From NCBI RefSeq assembly GCF_002101395.1, contig NZ_CP019706.1, forward strand, positions 2,170,001 to 2,234,000: a DNA stretch of 64,000 bases, read 5' to 3'. Each line of letters opens with the position of its first letter. The first letter of the stretch is position 1. A program made the position numbers and the translations under genes. A model generated the notes under the pieces. It did not search any database. It saw only the letters and a list, made by a program, of their open reading frames with translations, and was not told the origin of the DNA. The DNA is from Pantoea alhagi. GTDB lineage: Bacteria; Pseudomonadota; Gammaproteobacteria; Enterobacterales; Enterobacteriaceae. Of this stretch, positions 61,194 to 64,000 are shown one piece after another.

Positions 61194-61221
61194 AAAAAGA
61201 GCAGCGCTGAGCCGCCCTTTT
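61194..61221 (-). terminator. ygiBC terminator
   Basis: Minus-strand stem AAAAGGGCGGC/GCTGCTCTTTT with two G-U pairs, then TTTTTATTC; four bases past the ygiC stop codon. Confidence 0.8.
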
Positions 61222-61224
61222 CTG

Positions 61225-62385
61225 TTAACCGATAAAAGCGTGCGGGTAGAAACGCGACAGATCCTGCGTGATTAACGCCCGATCCTCACGTACACCAATA
61301 CCCGCTGGCTGATCGTCCACCAGCCAGCTGCCGATCAGCGCGTAGCTGTCGCCAAACTGCGGCAGCGGATGAAACTGCTGCACGATCATGCCTTCTTCGC
61401 CATAAGGACCATCAACGCGTGCGATTTCCTGCCCTTTTTCTATAATACGGATATTCGCGCCTTCACGAGAAAACAGCGGCTTCACCACATATTTGTCCAT
61501 GGCGGGCACATTATCTTCAGCAAAGTAGGCTGGCAGCAGGTTAGGATGATTGGGGAACATCTGCCAGAGCATAGGCAGCAGCGCTTTATTCGAGAGTATG
61601 CTCTTCCAGGCTGGTTCCAGCCAGCGCACGCCAGCATCATTTAGCTTGGTTGAGAAGATCTCGCGCAGCATAAATTCCCACGGATAGAGCTTAAACAGGT
61701 TACTGATGACCTGATCGTTAAGATCGGTAAACTGACCCCGCTCGCCCAGCCCAATATCATCAATAAACAAGAATTCGCTCGGCAATCCCGCCTCGCTGGC
61801 ACAATCCTGCAGATACTGTACCGTGCCGCGATCTTCAATGCTGTCCCGATAGCAGGTAAAGTGCAGCAGACTAAAACCATGCTGCTGATGCAGTGTGGCG
61901 AAACGCTCAATCAATTTTTCCTGCAGGCTGTTGAACTGATCGCTGCCTGCCGGCAAATTGCCCGCTTTTAGCTGATCTTCCAGCCAGAGCCACTGAAAGA
62001 AAGCGGCTTCATACAGCGATGTTGGCGTATCGGCATTGTTTTCTAATAGCCTGGCGTCGCCGCTGCCGTCCCAGGCCAAATCGAGACGTGAATAGAGCGA
62101 AGGCTGCGACGTTTTCCACGAGGTGCGAACAAAATCCCACGTATGTTTAGGGATACGGAATTTAGCCAGCAGCTCTTCGCTGTTAACCACTTTATCCACC
62201 ACCTGCAAACACATCTGATGCAGCTCAGCGGTGGTTTCTTCCAGATAATCAACCTGCGCCAACGTAAACTGGTAATAAGCATCCTCACACCAGTACGGCT
62301 CGTCATACATGGTATGAAAACCAAAACCGTATTCGGTAGCGCGGGCGCGCCAGTCAGGACGTTCGGCAATAGCAATACGTTTCAT
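61225..62385 (-). CDS. ygiC: YgiC, glutathionylspermidine synthase-like ATP-grasp protein
   Basis: 386 residues, E. coli YgiC length. It has the C-terminal ATP-grasp ligase domain of glutathionylspermidine synthetase (conserved Asp/Glu/Asn in LDLAWDGSGDARLLENNADTP) but lacks the amidase half. It probably forms an amide bond with an unidentified substrate. It follows ygiB after eight bases, in the conserved tolC-ygiB-ygiC cluster. Confidence 0.95.
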   Translation of the reverse strand: MKRIAIAERPDWRARATEYGFGFHTMYDEPYWCEDAYYQFTLAQVDYLEETTAELHQMCLQVVDKVVNSEELLAKFRIPKHTWDFVRTSWKTSQPSLYSRLDLAWDGSGDARLLENNADTPTSLYEAAFFQWLWLEDQLKAGNLPAGSDQFNSLQEKLIERFATLHQQHGFSLLHFTCYRDSIEDRGTVQYLQDCASEAGLPSEFLFIDDIGLGERGQFTDLNDQVISNLFKLYPWEFMLREIFSTKLNDAGVRWLEPAWKSILSNKALLPMLWQMFPNHPNLLPAYFAEDNVPAMDKYVVKPLFSREGANIRIIEKGQEIARVDGPYGEEGMIVQQFHPLPQFGDSYALIGSWLVDDQPAGIGVREDRALITQDLSRFYPHAFIG

Positions 62386-62393
62386 AGGGCGCG

Positions 62394-63053
62394 TTAGCCC
62401 CCCAGCGAACGGTTGCTGGTACCGGTCGCGCTGCTGCGCTGCATGCTGGTCTGTTTCGCTACGGTCTCACCAAAGCCGCCGCGTGTAACGGTGCTGGTGG
62501 TGGCCGGTTTCGGCGCCAGCGCCGTTTTCGGCACGGTCATGGTGCGGCCTGGCGTCGCGGTGCCATAGTTGCGACCGCTGGCGTCAACGAACTTACCGTT
62601 CATCGGGCTGGCGGGGTTTTTCGAGCTAAACAGCGGCTGCGCGGCAAACCCTGCGCCGCCGCCCATCATGCGGCCCATCATATAACCTGCCATCAATGGC
62701 ATCCAGAAACTGCCGCTTTGATGCGCTTCTGCATTGGTGCCAGCCTGAGCCGGAGCCTGCTGGCACTGAGCTTCGCCAAATTCGGCCACGCAATCTTCAC
62801 GCGAGGCATATTTAGGCGCGGTTTTTTCCGCCTCTTTCAGCGCGTTATTGTAAGCGGTGGTGCACTGTTCGCTCTGGCCCGGATTGGCTTTAGTACAGTC
62901 GTCGGCGTTTTGATAAAGCGAAACCGTTTCGTCTGCTTGTTCACAGCCGGCCAGCATAAAAACGGCGGTAACGGCTAACGCCACCGGCGTCAGGTGACGA
63001 GCGCGCCAACTCTTACGGAAAGCGTCGCGATTAATATTTTTTGTCCGTTTCAT
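62394..63053 (-). CDS. ygiB: YgiB, DUF1190 lipoprotein-like protein
   Basis: 219 residues (E. coli 223). It starts MKRTKNINRDAFRKSWRARH, then a hydrophobic segment ending LAGCEQADE, a lipobox-like site with Cys at about residue 37. Further cysteines occur in DDCTKANPGQSEQC. A Gly/Met-rich GYMMGRMMGGGAG stretch is central. The ATG at 63053 has AGGACTATCCC upstream; the frame extends back to 63083. Function is unknown; it is with ygiC and tolC. Confidence 0.93.
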   Translation of the reverse strand: MKRTKNINRDAFRKSWRARHLTPVALAVTAVFMLAGCEQADETVSLYQNADDCTKANPGQSEQCTTAYNNALKEAEKTAPKYASREDCVAEFGEAQCQQAPAQAGTNAEAHQSGSFWMPLMAGYMMGRMMGGGAGFAAQPLFSSKNPASPMNGKFVDASGRNYGTATPGRTMTVPKTALAPKPATTSTVTRGGFGETVAKQTSMQRSSATGTSNRSLGG

Positions 63054-63210
63054 GGGATAGTCCTCTGCCCAAAGGTAGCGCAAAGGATAGGTGAAACCGG
63101 TCTAAAAATGAAGCAACAGACAGCGCTGTGCCTGTATATTTACTTAGCTATACGTTCAAATGCGAGAAAGGATTAAAAGCGGAAGGAAACAACTGCAAAC
63201 ACGATGTTAC

Positions 63211-63245
63211 GGCCACGAAATTAATGAACTTCGTGGCCTTGTTTT
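63211..63245. terminator. Hairpin after tolC
   Basis: A 9-bp stem GGCCACGAA/TTCGTGGCC, 12 bases after the tolC stop on the minus strand. The T tract (TTGTTTTT) is on the plus-strand side only. Confidence 0.6.
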
Positions 63246-63249
63246 TAAC

Positions 63250-64000
63250 TTAATGGCTAAACGGATTACCGCTCTGACGCGCTGCTGCAGGACGCGCTGC
63301 GTCAGCGGCGTTGGTGCCGCTCTGGCTGGCTGCTGCCTGCATTCCGGTTCCCCGATCGGCGGCTGCATCCTGCTGTGCATTTTCTGGCGCTACCGTTTCC
63401 GGCGACGTTGGAATTTCTTTGCCCAGGCTGGCATTAAGCTCTGACAGATCCTGTTCGTTCAGCGTACCCAGCGCAGATTTGATGTTCAGCTGATTGATCA
63501 GGTAATCGTAACGGGCATCAGAAAGCTGCTGTTTGGCGTTGTACAGCGTCGTGGTGGCATCCAGCACGTCAACGATAGTACGTGTACCAACCTGATAGCC
63601 CGCTTCCATCGCATCCAGAGAGCTTTGAGCAGAAACCACTGCCTGCTTGTAAGCTTCAATGCTGCTGATAGAGGCGTTCACGTTATTAAAGGAGGAGCGC
63701 ACGGTTTGTACTGTAGAACGATGCGCACTTTCCAGCTGCTCGCTGGCGCTGACGAAGGCGTACTGCGCCTGTTTCACCTGCGAGGTCACCGCGCCGCCGC
63801 TGTACAACGGTAGATTAAAGCTCAGGCCAACCTGATTACTGCCGCTGATGTTGTCGTTTTGTGTGGCGCGGCTGCCGCCATATTTATTGTTGGACAGGCC
63901 GGTAGAGGCGTTTAAATCCAGCGTTGGCATATGTCCCGATTCACTATAGCGGATCTGTTCACGCGCCAGATCCTGCGACAGGCGTGCAGATAACAGGTTC
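63250..64000 (-). CDS. tolC: Outer-membrane channel TolC, 5' part missing (window edge)
   Basis: The last 249 residues are present. The frame runs open to 64000 and is read upstream as NLLSARLSQDLAREQIRYSES. The helical barrel regions (QVKQAQYAFVSASEQLESAH, SSLDAMEAGYQVGTRTIVDV) match E. coli TolC very closely. The C-terminal tail is Ala/Gln-rich and ends GNPFSH. TolC is the outer-membrane exit duct for drug efflux pumps and type I secretion, including export of class II microcins. The start lies outside the window. Confidence 0.96.
   Translation of the reverse strand, partial: NLLSARLSQDLAREQIRYSESGHMPTLDLNASTGLSNNKYGGSRATQNDNISGSNQVGLSFNLPLYSGGAVTSQVKQAQYAFVSASEQLESAHRSTVQTVRSSFNNVNASISSIEAYKQAVVSAQSSLDAMEAGYQVGTRTIVDVLDATTTLYNAKQQLSDARYDYLINQLNIKSALGTLNEQDLSELNASLGKEIPTSPETVAPENAQQDAAADRGTGMQAAASQSGTNAADAARPAAARQSGNPFSH

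Overview
This window is a stretch of enterobacterial chromosome, most likely from the Erwiniaceae (Pantoea, Mixta, Erwinia or a close relative). The gene order is that of the Escherichia coli yqj-exu-uxa-ygj, rpsU-dnaG-rpoD and tsaD-plsY-folB-bacA-cca-glnE-hldE-ribB-tolC neighbourhoods, and the proteins resemble their E. coli counterparts closely over full length. The Erwiniaceae placement rests on the two membrane gluconate-type dehydrogenase operons, the chromosomal uxaC-uxaB-uxaA operon and the general style of the proteins. Genus cannot be settled from the sequence alone.

Layout. (1) 1-2000: yqjA-mzrA-yqjC-yqjD envelope-stress genes on the minus strand. (2) 2200-9270: a hexuronate catabolism block, with exuR and exuT on the minus strand and uxaC-uxaB-uxaA on the plus strand; three near-palindromic ExuR-type operators and a CRP-like site lie in the control regions. 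(3) 9300-18600: sstT, alx with a yybP-ykoY (Mn2+) riboswitch, ygjR, a ClC chloride channel with CBS domains, ygjP, rlmG, fadH. (4) 18780-41150: an accessory block between fadH and a tRNA-Ile(CAU) gene. It holds an EvgS/BvgS-like hybrid kinase with a divergent RcsB/EvgA-like regulator, a laccase-domain protein, a carbonic anhydrase-SulP operon, a GGDEF protein, small genes, and an 11-kb sugar-acid region: MFS transporter, 2-hydroxyacid dehydrogenase, LysR regulator, and two tandem three-gene flavoprotein/cytochrome c/Tat-subunit dehydrogenases. (5) 41150-46300: tRNA-Ile2, mug and the rpsU-dnaG-rpoD macromolecular synthesis operon. (6) 46600-64000: tsaD, plsY, folB, bacA, cca, ygiM, ygiF-glnE-hldE, ubiK with an unusually long tail, ribB behind an FMN riboswitch, a SleB-type hydrolase, zupT, ygiC, ygiB and the 3' part of tolC.

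The most surprising item is hidden in the tsaD-plsY gap (47665-47805, minus strand). It is a 46-codon reading frame with a good ribosome-binding site and a textbook double-glycine class II microcin leader whose Met1, Arg2, Leu4, Glu8, Val12, Ser13, Gly14 and Gly15 line up with microcin V. The frame is broken by a TAA at codon 6, where microcin V has Leu (TTA to TAA is one base). It would otherwise release a 31-residue Gly-rich hydrophobic peptide. No immunity or export gene is visible next to it.

Functionally, the exu/uxa block imports and degrades galacturonate (pectin sugars). The dehydrogenase block would oxidise gluconate-type acids in the periplasm and feed electrons to the quinone pool, while the MFS carrier and the hydroxyacid dehydrogenase would import and reduce the keto-acids. 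Both fit a plant-associated lifestyle.
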